Shown here in pieces: positions 34,426-43,946 of a DNA stretch of 64,000 bases. The translations under genes and the position numbers were made by a program. Under the pieces are notes generated by a model. It saw only the letters and a list, made by a program, of their open reading frames with translations, searched no databases and had not been told where the DNA came from. Positions within the stretch are counted from its first letter, which is position 1. Each line of letters opens with the position of its first letter. The DNA is from CAWAPS01 sp963783945 (lineage in GTDB: Bacteria > Actinomycetota > Acidimicrobiia > Acidimicrobiales > Palsa-688): the NCBI GenBank assembly GCA_963783945.1, contig CAWAPS010000006.1, positions 1 to 64,000 of the forward strand, in the 5' to 3' direction.

Positions 34426-36129
34426 ATGGCCCTTGCAACTCCCGCCTCTGTCCCCCCGCGATGGGGCTCTGCGTGGTGGCGAGCTCAGGCTTCTTCCGCC
34501 GCTCCGGCGGTTCTCACCCTGGTGCTCTCCACCATGGTCTTCTTGCTGGGCTGGCGCGGGGTGGATCAGGCGGCTCAGGTCTACCGGGTCCTCGAGTTCC
34601 GGGCCCACGGGCTGATGTTGTGGGATTCGGGGTGGTATGGGGGCAACTTCCCGCTCGGCTACAGCGTGTTGTTTCCTCCGCTGGCCGCCGTCTTCGGCCT
34701 GCAGGCCACGGTCGTGGCCTCCGCCGGCATCGCCACCTGGGCGTTCGACCGGGTGGTCCGCTCGTACCTCGGGGCCCGGCCCATAGGAACCTGGTATTTC
34801 GCCCTGTCCACCCTCATCCCGGTCGCGGTGGGCCAGTGGCCGTTCCTCGCCGGCGAGGCGGCCGGACTCATGGCGCTGGTCATGCTGCAGCGGGGCCGGC
34901 GGCCGTGGGCGATCGTTCTCGGGGTTCTGTCCGCTCTGTTCTCACCGCTCGCCGCGGCCTTCCTGGCCATGGTGTGCCTGGCCTGGGCGGCCCGGGAGTC
35001 GCGCCGGCGGTACTGGCTCCTCGCCACGGCCGCGGTGAGCCTGGCGATCGTCCTGGCGACCGGGGCCCTGTTCCCCGGCACCGGCCCGTTCCCCTTCTCG
35101 TTGACCAGCCTGGTGGCAACCGAGCTGCTGTGCCTGACCGCCCTGACCCCCCTCGTGCAGACCACTCCAGTGGTCCGGATGGGAGCGCTGGTTTACGCCG
35201 CGGCCACCCTGTTCTCCTACCTGGTGCCCAACCCGCTCGGCGGCAACGCCCCCCGGATGGCCGAGTCCATCGGGGTGCCCCTGCTGGTCTGCTTCGTCAG
35301 CGCGCCCGGGCCCGCCCTCTCCCGCCTGAGCGAATCCGGGCTGGTCAGGTGGGTGGCCCGGGGCCGGTCGATCCCCCGCTCGATCCGCCTGTCGCCGGCG
35401 TGGCGGCTCGGGGCGGCCGCCATCGTCGTCCCCTTCGCCCTCTGGCAGTGGTCGCCCGGCCAGCACATCGTCGCTTCGTCGAGCACGGAGCCGGAGACGC
35501 AGTCCAGCTTCTACCAGCCGCTGCTGGCCGAGCTGGCGGTGGTGACCCAGGGACCGGTCCGGATCGAGATCCCGCCGACGTTCGACCACTGGGAAGCCGC
35601 GTTCGTGGCCCCCCACGTGTCCCTCGCCCGAGGTTGGGAGCGCCAGCTCGACATTGCGGACAACCCGATCTTCTACACCCCCGGCGCTCTCACCTCGAAC
35701 TCCTACCAGGGGTGGCTGAACTTCGAGGGCGTCAGCTACGTCGCCCTGCCGGCCGCGCCGCTCGACTACGCGGCCCAGACCGAGGCCACGCTGCTCAGGT
35801 CGGGCCAGCTAGCCGATCTCGTGCCGGTGTGGAGCAACGTGCACTGGCAGCTGTGGCGGGTGAGCGGCAGCCCCGGCCTGGTCACCGGGCCGGCGTCGAT
35901 CACCAACCTCCAGCCTGACCACCTGACCCTCCATGCCAGCGCGCCGGGAGCGATCACCGTGCGGGTCCGCTACACCCGGTTCTGGAGCGTGACCTCGGGG
36001 TTGGCCTGCGTCGCGCCGGCGCCGGGGTCGTCGGGGTGGACCCTCGTGACGGCCCAGAAGCCCGGGGTGATCGCCCTGTCGGCCACAGTCATCCACAAGA
36101 CGCCGGCGGCGGGCTGCCCGTCGTCGTAG
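34426..36129 (+). CDS. Multi-pass membrane protein, GT-C-like (paralog of 43946-45598)
   Basis: This 567-residue protein has about ten membrane helices in its first 350 residues and a soluble C-terminal domain. LGWRGVDQAAQVYRV then LWDSGWYGGNFPLGYSVLFP is the probable acidic active-site loop, as in GT-C glycosyltransferases and the 6-PTPS-related membrane family. HWEAAFVAPHVSLARGWERQLD is conserved with the paralog, with similar order throughout. It may move or transfer a sugar on the outer face; not demonstrated. The start ATG has no clear ribosome binding site. Confidence 0.75.
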   Translation: MALATPASVPPRWGSAWWRAQASSAAPAVLTLVLSTMVFLLGWRGVDQAAQVYRVLEFRAHGLMLWDSGWYGGNFPLGYSVLFPPLAAVFGLQATVVASAGIATWAFDRVVRSYLGARPIGTWYFALSTLIPVAVGQWPFLAGEAAGLMALVMLQRGRRPWAIVLGVLSALFSPLAAAFLAMVCLAWAARESRRRYWLLATAAVSLAIVLATGALFPGTGPFPFSLTSLVATELLCLTALTPLVQTTPVVRMGALVYAAATLFSYLVPNPLGGNAPRMAESIGVPLLVCFVSAPGPALSRLSESGLVRWVARGRSIPRSIRLSPAWRLGAAAIVVPFALWQWSPGQHIVASSSTEPETQSSFYQPLLAELAVVTQGPVRIEIPPTFDHWEAAFVAPHVSLARGWERQLDIADNPIFYTPGALTSNSYQGWLNFEGVSYVALPAAPLDYAAQTEATLLRSGQLADLVPVWSNVHWQLWRVSGSPGLVTGPASITNLQPDHLTLHASAPGAITVRVRYTRFWSVTSGLACVAPAPGSSGWTLVTAQKPGVIALSATVIHKTPAAGCPSS

Positions 36130-36222
36130 GCCGGGGCCCCGCCAGCCGCCAGCCGGGCCCCGGTTTACCGACGGCCTGCCCGCTGCCCGCTGCCCGCTGC
36201 CCGCTGCCCGCTGCCTGCCGCC

Positions 36223-36335
36223 GGCCGGATGGCCCGCCCCGCCAGCCGCCGGCCGGATGGCCCGCCCCGCCAGCCGCCGGCCGGATGGCCCGCCCCGCCA
36301 GCCGCCGGCCGGATGGCCCGGCCCGCCAGCCGCCG
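36223..36335. repeat. Four tandem copies of a 28-bp GC-rich unit
   Basis: The unit starts GGCCGGATGGCCCGCCCC and recurs at 36223, 36251, 36279 and 36307 with almost no changes. It lies between a membrane protein gene and the palindrome copy B. Confidence 0.85.
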
Positions 36336-36375
36336 ACCACCAGCCCGCCGCTACGACGTCAGGGGCCCAACGGCC

Positions 36376-36464
36376 ATTTCTCGTAGACATTTTGTGTTCT
36401 CGTAGACAAATCGCACGCATTACGTGCGATTTGGCACCGAGATAACGAAACGACTACGAGAAAT
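36376..36464. repeat. 89-bp palindromic intergenic element, copy B (best-paired)
   Basis: Outer arms ATTTCTCGTAG (36376-36386) and CTACGAGAAAT (36454-36464) are perfect inverted repeats. Inner arms CAAATCGCACG (36407-36417) and CGTGCGATTTG (36423-36433) are also perfect, around loop CATTA. Both pairs share the same centre, 36420, so the whole 89 bp is one long hairpin with about 34 of 42 arm positions paired. It is collinear with copies A and C. Confidence 0.9.
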
Positions 36465-36748
36465 CGATCACAAGCGGTCGTTTGGGCTCGACTGGGCGAC
36501 AACGGGCCACAACAGGCCACAACCGGCCGACGGCAACGGCGGAACGGCCGGCGCGCCCGCGGGCCGCGCCCAACCCCGGGCGCAACCGACCCCGGACGCG
36601 CCCAACCCCGGGCACACCAACCCAGCCCCGCCCCGCACCAACCCAGCCCCGCCCAGCCCCGCCAGCCCCGCCCGGCCCGCAACGCGACCACCGCCATGCG
36701 TCAGACGGGCGAGGGCGGTATAGCCTCGGCCACCGAAGGGAGGGGAAA

Positions 36749-38398
36749 ATGAGCACGAGACCGTCGTACGCCCACGGCACCTCTGACATCCCCCTGCTCG
36801 GCCAGACAATCGGGGCGAATCTGGCGTCGACGGCGGCGCGCCTTCCCGACCATGAGGCCCTGGTGGACTGCCCATCCGGTCGCCGGTGGACCTACTCCCA
36901 GCTGGAGGGCTGGGCCCGCCAGGTAGGAAGGGGCCTACTCGCCAAAGGCGTCAGGAAAGGCGACCGCGTCGGCATCTGGTCCCCCAACTGTCCCGAGTGG
37001 GTAGCGGTCCAGTACGCAACGGCCCTCATGGGGGCCATCCTGGTCAACGTCAACCCGGCCTACCGCACGTCCGAGCTGGAGTACGTGCTGCGCCAGTCGG
37101 GGGTACGGCTCCTCGTGAGCGCCACCGTGCACAAGGCGAGCGACTACCGGGCCATGGTGGAAGAGGTCGCCCCCAACCTGCCCGGCTTGACCGAAATCGT
37201 CTTCATCGGGGACCAGAGCTGGGACGACCTGGAGGCGGCGGCCGCCGCGGTGAGCGAATCCGATCTGGACGGGGCGAGCGCCGGCTTGGCCTTCGACGAC
37301 CCCATCAACATCCAGTACACGTCGGGTACCACGGGCTTCCCGAAGGGCGCCACCCTTTCCCACCACAACATCCTCAACAACGGGTTCTTCGTGGCCGAGC
37401 TCCTGGGCTACACCCAGGCCGACCGGGTCTGCCTGCCCGTGCCCTTCTATCACTGCTTCGGCATGGTCATGGGGAACCTGGGTTCGACCACCCACGGGTC
37501 GACCATCGTGATCCCCGCTCCCCTCTTCGACCCGGCCGCCACGTTGAGGGCGGTCGTCCAGGAGCGTTGCACGTCGTTGTACGGCGTTCCGACCATGTTC
37601 ATCGCCGAACTCGGGGTCGACGGATTCGCCGGCTACGACCTGACGTCCCTGCGGACCGGGCTCATGGCCGGGTCTCCATGCCCGGTCGAGATCATGAAGC
37701 GGGTCCTGAACGAGATGCACATGGGCGAGGTCGGGATCGCCTACGGCATGACCGAGACGTCACCGGTTTCCACCCAGACGAGGGCCGACGACGACCTGGG
37801 CCGGCGCACCTCCACTGTGGGCCGGGCCATGCCCCACATCGAGATCAAGATCGTCGACCCGGCCACCGGTCTGGTGGTCCCCACCGGCGCTCCGGGCGAG
37901 ATCTGCACCCGCGGCTACTCGGTCATGCTCGGCTACTGGGAGGAGCCGGAAAGGACCGCCGAAGCCATCGACGGGGCGGGGTGGATGCACACCGGAGACC
38001 TGGCGGTGATGCGGGAAGATGGGTACGTGAACATCGTCGGCCGGATCAAGGACCTGGTGATCCGGGGCGGGGAGAACCTGTATCCGCGCGAGATCGAGGA
38101 GTTTCTGTTCGGCCACCCCGACATCGAGGATGTCTCGGTGATCGGGGTCCCCGACGCACGCTACGGGGAGGAGCTGATGGCGTGGATAAGGATGCGGCCG
38201 GGAGCGGCCCCGCTCGACGCTGCTGCGGTTCGGGAGTTCTGCTCCGGCCGGATCGCCCACCAGAAGATTCCGCGCTACGTCAAGGTCGTCGACGCTTTCC
38301 CCATGACGGTCACCGGGAAGATCCGCAAGGTCGAGATGCGCCAGATCAGCGTGCACGAGCTCGGCCTTCAGCCGGCGGAAGACGCCTCGACCGCCTGA
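36749..38398 (+). CDS. Acyl-CoA synthetase (AMP-binding, FadD35/medium-chain type)
   Basis: This 549-residue enzyme activates a fatty acid with ATP and CoA. The P-loop-like motif is YTSGTTGFPKGATLSH, the adenylate motif GMTETSP, the hinge HTGDLAVMREDGYVNIVGRIKD and the C-terminal catalytic lysine motif MTVTGKIRKVEMR. Length fits the medium-chain acyl-CoA ligase group. The start ATG has GGGAGGGG upstream. A PaaI-type thioesterase lies downstream on the opposite strand. Confidence 0.94.
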   Translation: MSTRPSYAHGTSDIPLLGQTIGANLASTAARLPDHEALVDCPSGRRWTYSQLEGWARQVGRGLLAKGVRKGDRVGIWSPNCPEWVAVQYATALMGAILVNVNPAYRTSELEYVLRQSGVRLLVSATVHKASDYRAMVEEVAPNLPGLTEIVFIGDQSWDDLEAAAAAVSESDLDGASAGLAFDDPINIQYTSGTTGFPKGATLSHHNILNNGFFVAELLGYTQADRVCLPVPFYHCFGMVMGNLGSTTHGSTIVIPAPLFDPAATLRAVVQERCTSLYGVPTMFIAELGVDGFAGYDLTSLRTGLMAGSPCPVEIMKRVLNEMHMGEVGIAYGMTETSPVSTQTRADDDLGRRTSTVGRAMPHIEIKIVDPATGLVVPTGAPGEICTRGYSVMLGYWEEPERTAEAIDGAGWMHTGDLAVMREDGYVNIVGRIKDLVIRGGENLYPREIEEFLFGHPDIEDVSVIGVPDARYGEELMAWIRMRPGAAPLDAAAVREFCSGRIAHQKIPRYVKVVDAFPMTVTGKIRKVEMRQISVHELGLQPAEDASTA

Positions 38399-38456
38399 TC
38401 GCAGCGAGGGCTGCGCGGGCGACCGCCTGGCCGCGAACGCAGCCGCCCACAAATCA

Positions 38457-38870
38457 TCAGAGCCGCGACGACAGCACCAGCTGGGCCTGCGAGGTGCGGG
38501 CGACCAGCCGGTTGGAACCGTCGCGGATCTCGGTGTCCAGGGCGAGCAGGCTCCGGCCCTTGTGCAGCAGGCGAGCGGTGGCTTCGGCCGCCCCCTCCCG
38601 GACACCGGCGAAGAACCTGGTGCTCGAATCGGTCGTGGTGGTGCCCGCCGCCCCCTCGGGGAGGTTGAGCACGGCCAGCCAGGCGCCGGCGGTGTCGGCC
38701 AGGGCCATGATGGCGCCTCCGTGCATGACCCCACCGGATGTGCACACCTGAGGAGACCAGGGCAGGCGTAGGCATACTTCTTCGGCGGACACCGAAACCG
38801 CCTCCACGCCGAGCAACCCGGCGAGGGGCATGAGCTCGCGGAGCCGGGCAGGATCGGAAGCGTCGGGCAT
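38457..38870 (-). CDS. PaaI-family hotdog thioesterase
   Basis: This 137-residue acyl-CoA thioesterase has the typical pattern GVMHGGAIMALADTAGAW (with the conserved His-Gly-Gly and Asp), then TTTDSSTRFFAGVREG and the GRSLLALDTEIRD strand. The substrate is unknown. It is convergent with the acyl-CoA synthetase, 58 bases from its end. Confidence 0.9.
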   Translation of the reverse strand: MPDASDPARLRELMPLAGLLGVEAVSVSAEEVCLRLPWSPQVCTSGGVMHGGAIMALADTAGAWLAVLNLPEGAAGTTTTDSSTRFFAGVREGAAEATARLLHKGRSLLALDTEIRDGSNRLVARTSQAQLVLSSRL

Positions 38871-38910
38871 GACCCGAGTCTGTCAGTCCCTCAACGAGGG
38901 AGGCCCGCCG

Positions 38911-40305
38911 TCAGACGGAAGCCGGCTGCTTGATCGGCTGCGGGGTCACCGCTCCTCGCGACAGTGGAAGGGAAAGGGTGAACACCGCGCCCGGCCCGGC
39001 GTCTCCCACCGTGATGGTCCCACCGTACGATCGACAGAGGTCAGCCACGATCGCCAGCCCCAAGCCGAAACCCCCTTCGCCCCGATCGCGGGCTTCGTCC
39101 AGCCGCACGAAACGCTCGAATATCCGGGTCCGCTCCGCCTCGGGCACCCCCGGACCGTCGTCTTGAACCGTGAGCACGCCCATGGACCCTTCCGGCCTGA
39201 CGATGACCGAGACCTGGCTACGGGCGAACCGGCGGGCGTTGCCCACCAGATTGGAGACCATGCGCTCGAGGTAGACGGAGGGCACCGCGACAGGGGCCGG
39301 GACCGCGTCCACCACGATCTCGGGAAAACGCCCGGACCAGGGGGCAACGGTGGTCTCCACCACCTCGGCCAGGTCGGCCGGATCGGCCGCCGGCATCAGC
39401 CCTCCGTCGTGCGAACGGGCCAGCAACAGAAGCTCCTCTACGAGCTGGCCCATGCGCTCGTTCTGGGCCAGCACGTCCCTGGCCACGTCCGGCCAATCGG
39501 CCCGGCGGGGGTGGTGCAGGGCGACCTCGATCTCGGTACGGATGTTGGCGAGGGGGGACCGAAGCTCGTGGGACGCGTCCGAGACGAAGCGTCGCTCCCG
39601 TCGCGACGACGCTTCTATCCGGTCGAGCATGGAGTTGAGCGTCCGGGCCAGCCGCCCCACCTCGTCGTTGGTCGCGGGTTCGGGAATGCGATGAGCTCGT
39701 TGCGTTGTGGCCACCTCGGCCACCTCCCGGCGCATCCTCTCGATGGGGCGCAAGGCCCGGCCGACGATCATCCAGCAGATCACCCCGACGAGAATCAAGA
39801 ACAGAGGCATGCCGATCTCCAACAACCTCTGCACCACCGAGACGCTGTTGTTGTACTGATCGAGGGAGGTGACGACGACCACCGTGGCCCGGGTGGACCC
39901 CGAGCTCACGGGCACAGCCACCAGGACCTTGCCCGGCCCGCCGAGAACGGAGGAGCCCTGCTGCACCATGGGCTCTCCCGGGACCCACAGCGGGGCCTCG
40001 CCGCGCAGCAATCTGCTGGAACCGAGGATCTTCCCGTCGCGCAGCACCTGGACCCAGCCCGATTCGAGGCTCGGGTCCCTGGGCAAGGACAGGGGTGCCT
40101 GGAAACCGGGGTTGAGGTCGGTCACCTCGCGCGCGTCCGCCTGAGCGGTGGTCATCAGGATCCGCTGGCGATAGTGCACCAGGCTCCCGTAGACCAGGGC
40201 GGCGGAGGCGGCCAGGACGCACGCCACCGCCAGCAGCGCGACTGCCGTCACCCTCACCCTGACACTGACCAGGAGCCGCCGGACTACGACTCTCGGCGCT
40301 CTCAC
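38911..40305 (-). CDS. Sensor histidine kinase
   Basis: This 464-residue membrane kinase has two helices (about 18-40 and 163-183) flanking an extracytoplasmic sensor of about 120 residues, a HAMP domain, the H-box FVSDASHELRSP with His246, the N-box NLVGNARRFA, and ATP-binding G-boxes DDGPGVPEAE and GFGLGLAIV. It starts 16 bases after the response regulator stop and forms a two-component system with it. Signal unknown. Confidence 0.94.
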   Translation of the reverse strand: MRAPRVVVRRLLVSVRVRVTAVALLAVACVLAASAALVYGSLVHYRQRILMTTAQADAREVTDLNPGFQAPLSLPRDPSLESGWVQVLRDGKILGSSRLLRGEAPLWVPGEPMVQQGSSVLGGPGKVLVAVPVSSGSTRATVVVVTSLDQYNNSVSVVQRLLEIGMPLFLILVGVICWMIVGRALRPIERMRREVAEVATTQRAHRIPEPATNDEVGRLARTLNSMLDRIEASSRRERRFVSDASHELRSPLANIRTEIEVALHHPRRADWPDVARDVLAQNERMGQLVEELLLLARSHDGGLMPAADPADLAEVVETTVAPWSGRFPEIVVDAVPAPVAVPSVYLERMVSNLVGNARRFARSQVSVIVRPEGSMGVLTVQDDGPGVPEAERTRIFERFVRLDEARDRGEGGFGLGLAIVADLCRSYGGTITVGDAGPGAVFTLSLPLSRGAVTPQPIKQPASV

Positions 40306-40321
40306 GAGCGCCCCGTTGTCG

Positions 40322-41029
40322 TCAAGAGCCCCTCCTCGCGCCGACGGGCGCCGCTTTGACCGGGGCGGCCATCCGGTAGCCGAAGCTGCGGACCGTGTCG
40401 ATGTGGGACTGCTCGCCCGGGCGGTCCAGCTTGCGCCTGAGGTACCCGATGTAGACCTCCACCACGTTGGGGTCCCGATCGGTCACCTGAGCCCACACCT
40501 GCTCGAGCAGCTCGGCCTTGGAGACCGCCTGGCCCGGGCGTTCCAGCAGGTACGTGATGAGCGCCAGCTCGCGGGGTGTCAGCTGGATCTCCTCGCCGGC
40601 CCGCCAGCATCTGTGCTCCACCATGTCGAGGCGGACGTCCCCGTGCACCAGCACGGCCCCCGGCGGCTTCCCGCTGCGGCGGATCAGAGCGCGCAGCCTC
40701 GCCAGCAGCACCGGGTAGGAAAACGGTTTGGACAGGAAATCGTCGGCCCCGGTGTCGAGAGCCTCGGTCTGGTCGAACTCCCCCTGCTTGGCCGTCAGCA
40801 TCAGGACGGGTACCCGAACCCCCGCCGATCGCACCGCCTCGGTCACGGCGTACCCGTTGAGGCGGGGCAGCATGAGGTCGAGAATGACAGCGTCGTAGGT
40901 CCCGGTCAGGGCCCGGGCCAGACCCTCCTCACCGTCGGTGGCGACGTCCACCGAATACCCTTCGGCCTCCAATCCGCGCATCAGCGACCGGGCCATCGGG
41001 ATCTCGTCTTCGACGATGAGGATTCTCAC
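40322..41029 (-). CDS. OmpR/PhoB-family response regulator
   Basis: This 235-residue regulator has a receiver domain with acidic pocket (VEDE), phospho-acceptor Asp51 (ILDLMLP), LTAK and the LSKPF lysine, followed by a winged helix DNA-binding domain (LTPRELALITYLLERPGQAVSK and VEVYIGYLRRKLD). It is the partner of the downstream kinase. The start is GTG 41029. Confidence 0.95.
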   Translation of the reverse strand: MRILIVEDEIPMARSLMRGLEAEGYSVDVATDGEEGLARALTGTYDAVILDLMLPRLNGYAVTEAVRSAGVRVPVLMLTAKQGEFDQTEALDTGADDFLSKPFSYPVLLARLRALIRRSGKPPGAVLVHGDVRLDMVEHRCWRAGEEIQLTPRELALITYLLERPGQAVSKAELLEQVWAQVTDRDPNVVEVYIGYLRRKLDRPGEQSHIDTVRSFGYRMAAPVKAAPVGARRGS

Positions 41030-41244
41030 TACCCAATAGTGTGCCCCTACCGGCGCCCCGATGGGCGCCGACCCCCCCCGACGTCATCCTGTCGGCCTCC
41101 CCGGGAGCACCCCGTGACCACGGTCGCATGGGCTCGCAGGCCCGTAAAGTCCGGCGCCATGGGTGAGCTCCGGGCCGGGGTCACCTGCGGGTTCCCCTGC
41201 GCCAGGCTGTCGGCGCCGCGGACTGACCGGGGCGCCGGCCCCGA

Positions 41245-41895
41245 TCACAGGGCGGCGGCCGGCTGGAGCCGGGTGTCTCCCCGGCGCCGGAGGAGCGCGA
41301 GGGATAGGGCGAGGCCCGAGCCGGTCCAGAACCACCCGGTCAGGGTGTGGGCGCCGAGGTAGACGGGCAGGGAGACCGTGGTCAGCAAGACCAGTGTCGT
41401 AGCGCCGCTTGCCAGGTAGGTCACGGTCCACACGAGCGAGAGGTGCTTGGTGAGCGCGTGGCGCCCGGCCAAGTCGTCGGCGGCGTGCGGGATCAGGTCG
41501 CGCGCCAGCCTGACCACCAGCGGCTCGCTGGTGAACATGGTCGCCGCGAACATCAGACCGAACCCTGCGGTCTCGACCACGGGGACGGCGAAATACACCA
41601 TCATGTGGCCCGACAGGACCGCCGCCACCCCCTTGACGGTCGCCATGAACACGGTCACCAGGAGCATGCCCGAAACCCGCCGGCGCCGGACGAACTGGTA
41701 CACCGCGACTCCGTACGCGTACAGGATCGACACCGCGATGGCCCATACGACCCCGCCCGCCGCCAGCACGAGGTAGAACAGAGCCAGGGGGATGAGCGTC
41801 GCCACCGCTACGGCGGGCAAAGCCCCCCTCAGCAAGCTCCAAGCGCTGCGGTGCACCCTATATGTTTCGGTGCGTTCGAGCCGGGACTTGACCAC
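41245..41895 (-). CDS. VC0807-like multi-pass membrane protein
   Basis: The 216-residue protein has about six hydrophobic segments, and the pattern GALPAVAVATLIPLALFYL with YGVAVYQFVRRRRVSGMLL resembles the VC0807/intracellular septation-like membrane family of Actinobacteria. No enzyme motif is visible. It diverges from the DUF2237 gene. Function unknown. Confidence 0.75.
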   Translation of the reverse strand: MVKSRLERTETYRVHRSAWSLLRGALPAVAVATLIPLALFYLVLAAGGVVWAIAVSILYAYGVAVYQFVRRRRVSGMLLVTVFMATVKGVAAVLSGHMMVYFAVPVVETAGFGLMFAATMFTSEPLVVRLARDLIPHAADDLAGRHALTKHLSLVWTVTYLASGATTLVLLTTVSLPVYLGAHTLTGWFWTGSGLALSLALLRRRGDTRLQPAAAL

Positions 41896-41941
41896 TTCCT
41901 GACTCGGGACGTGCAGGGTAGGGGCCGCCGGTTGTGCTCAA

Positions 41942-42304
41942 ATGTTACCGGTGGCTAAGAATGTGCTCGGCGGCGACCTGGAACCGTGCGGGTTCGACCC
42001 GTTGACCGGCTTCTACCGTGACGGATGCTGCAACACGGGAGCGGACGACGCTGGTGCCCACATGGTGTGCGCCCGGGTGACCGACGACTTCCTCGCCTTC
42101 AGCCGCCTCATGGGCAATGACCTTTCGACCCGGCAACTAGGGTTCTCGGGGCTGCGACCGGGTGACCAGTGGGGTCTGTGCGCACCGCGATGGCAGGTAG
42201 CCTTCGACGCCGGAATGGCTCCGCGAGTCGTGCTCGAGGCCACCCACCTGCGGGCCCTCGAGTGGGTGAGCCTGGCCGACCTCCGGAAGCACGCCGCGGG
42301 TTGA
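41942..42304 (+). CDS. DUF2237 family protein
   Basis: The 120-residue protein shows the whole DUF2237 pattern: NVLGGDLEPCGFDPLTGFYR, then DGCCNTG, HMVCARVTDDFLAFS, GNDLSTRQ, GLRPGDQWGLCAPRW and VVLEATH. Conserved cysteines suggest a metal site. Function is unknown. The ATG at 41942 follows TGCTCAA, with no strong ribosome binding site. Confidence 0.92.
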   Translation: MLPVAKNVLGGDLEPCGFDPLTGFYRDGCCNTGADDAGAHMVCARVTDDFLAFSRLMGNDLSTRQLGFSGLRPGDQWGLCAPRWQVAFDAGMAPRVVLEATHLRALEWVSLADLRKHAAG

Positions 42305-42353
42305 CGGGTAGCCTGGCTGGGTGCCCCCGATCGGCCGCGGGTGAAACGGCGGC

Positions 42354-43946
42354 ATGACGACGCATGAGGCTCCCGGGCCCGGGCTGGTAGCCGCTCCCCC
42401 GGCAACCCGAACGCTCGTCGGGCGCGATCGTCTCATAGTCGCCGGATTTGTCGGTCTGGCCCTGGTCCTTCGGGTGCCGAACGTAGGCAGGGCCTACTGG
42501 GTCGACGAGGGGATCACCATCGGGATCTCCTCGCACCCGCTCCGCCAGCTGCCACGCCTGCTGCGGGAAGACGGATCGCCCCCGCTGTTCTACGTACTGC
42601 TCCATTTCTGGATGAGGCTCTTCGGCACGTCGACTCTGGCCACCCACGTCCTTCCCCTGGTCATCTCGCTGGTCGCCATCCCCCTCGCCTACTGGGCCGG
42701 AAAGGACCTCTTCGATCGCCGGGCCGGGCTGGCGGCGGCGGCCCTGGTGGCTACCAACCCGTTCTTCAGCTGGTACTCCACGGAAACCCGCATGTACACC
42801 CTGGTCGTGGTGCTCTCGATGGCGGGCGTCACCCTGTCCTGGCGATATGTGCGCGACCGGCGCTGGATCGACGGCGCGGGTGCGGTCGCGGCGTTCGCCG
42901 CCCTCCTCTACACCCACGACTGGGGCATCTATCTGTCCCTGGTCACCGCGCTGGTCCTGTTCGGACTGGCCGTGGTCCGGAACGACCGCCGCCTCGGCCT
43001 AGCCGTGATCGCCGGATTGTCTGCGGTGTTCGTGTTGTGGTTGCCATGGGTCCCGTCGTTCCTGGCCCAGGCCAAGAACACGGCCGCTCCGTGGGCCAAC
43101 AGCCCTCCCATCGGCGACTTCTTCGCCGACCCGTCGTCCGCCCTCGGGGGAACCCTCGGGGTCGTCGTCGTCCCTCTGCTCGCGGCCGGGTGCTTGTGGA
43201 CACGCGGGCGGCGGCGCCCGGAGGACGGCCACCTGGCCGGGCTGCTCGGCGCCATAGGACTGCTGACCACCCTGGCCGGGTTTCTGGGGGCTCAGATCGA
43301 ACCGTCGTGGACCGTCAGGTATCTCGCCGTCATCGTCGCCCCGTTCCTCCTCGCGGCCGCCGGAGCTCTGGCACCGAGCCGCCGGGGAATGGCGATCGTG
43401 GCCGCGGTTTGCGTCCTGCTTGTCGGCTGGAGCGTGATCGGCTCGGTGCTGCCGAATCCGAATGCCGAGTACGCCAAGAGCAACGTGGCCGCGGTGGCCA
43501 AGGCCGCGGCACAGCAGCTGCGCCCGGGCGACGTGGTCGTGGTGACCCAGACCGAGCAGGTTCCGGTGCTGAAGTACTACCTGCCGCCCGGTCTCGTGTA
43601 CGTGACGCCGACCGGGCTCGACCGTGATCCAGGGGTGGTGGACTGGCGCGACATAGTCCGACGGCTGCAACAGGCTGAGCCCTGCTCGGCCGTGGCCCCC
43701 ACCATCGATTCCCTTCCCATCGGGGCCGCCGTGCTCGTATTGAACCCGGCACGCGAGCTGGGCGCGACCGGGACGGCGTGGAACCGGGCGGTGACCGCCC
43801 AGGTGGTGGCCGTGAACAACCTGATCGACCTGGATCCCGCTCTGCTCCCGGTGGTCAGCTACACCAACGGGTTGAAGCCCACGCCGTTCAGCCCGGTCGA
43901 CGCCGTCCTGTTCGAGAAAACCAGCACGGCTGGCGCCTGCGCGTAG
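42354..43946 (+). CDS. GT-C membrane glycosyltransferase (PMT/ArnT-like)
   Basis: This 530-residue protein has about ten membrane helices and the catalytic acidic motif YWVDEGITIG near residue 45, followed by HPLRQLPRLLREDGSPPLFY, typical of dolichol-phosphate-mannose or polyprenyl-phosphate sugar transferases. YSTETRMYTLVVVLS is also characteristic. A soluble tail of about 150 residues follows. The next gene starts in its stop codon (TAGTG), so the two are coupled and probably act on one glycan. Confidence 0.88.
   Translation: MTTHEAPGPGLVAAPPATRTLVGRDRLIVAGFVGLALVLRVPNVGRAYWVDEGITIGISSHPLRQLPRLLREDGSPPLFYVLLHFWMRLFGTSTLATHVLPLVISLVAIPLAYWAGKDLFDRRAGLAAAALVATNPFFSWYSTETRMYTLVVVLSMAGVTLSWRYVRDRRWIDGAGAVAAFAALLYTHDWGIYLSLVTALVLFGLAVVRNDRRLGLAVIAGLSAVFVLWLPWVPSFLAQAKNTAAPWANSPPIGDFFADPSSALGGTLGVVVVPLLAAGCLWTRGRRRPEDGHLAGLLGAIGLLTTLAGFLGAQIEPSWTVRYLAVIVAPFLLAAAGALAPSRRGMAIVAAVCVLLVGWSVIGSVLPNPNAEYAKSNVAAVAKAAAQQLRPGDVVVVTQTEQVPVLKYYLPPGLVYVTPTGLDRDPGVVDWRDIVRRLQQAEPCSAVAPTIDSLPIGAAVLVLNPARELGATGTAWNRAVTAQVVAVNNLIDLDPALLPVVSYTNGLKPTPFSPVDAVLFEKTSTAGACA

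Larger units (their letters stand above)
36130..36748. other. Intergenic region with 28-bp tandem repeats and 89-bp palindrome
   Basis: This 619-base gap holds, in order, short GCTGCCC repeats (about 36175-36215), four tandem 28-bp units beginning GGCCGGATGGCCCG (36223-36335), the 89-bp palindrome copy B (36376-36464), and a C-rich tract with CCCAACCCCGGGC-type repeats (36570-36690). Near the right end TATAGCCT (36719-36726) may be the promoter of the acyl-CoA synthetase. No gene is seen. Confidence 0.65.

Noticed and set aside
34419..35918. 499-codon frame overlapping the first GT-C-like membrane protein
   Set aside because: Gly/Arg/Pro-rich shadow of the frame with membrane helices.
36886..40359. 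Long plus-strand frames over the acyl-CoA synthetase and opposite the histidine kinase
   Set aside because: Out-of-frame or antisense to genes with complete catalytic motifs.
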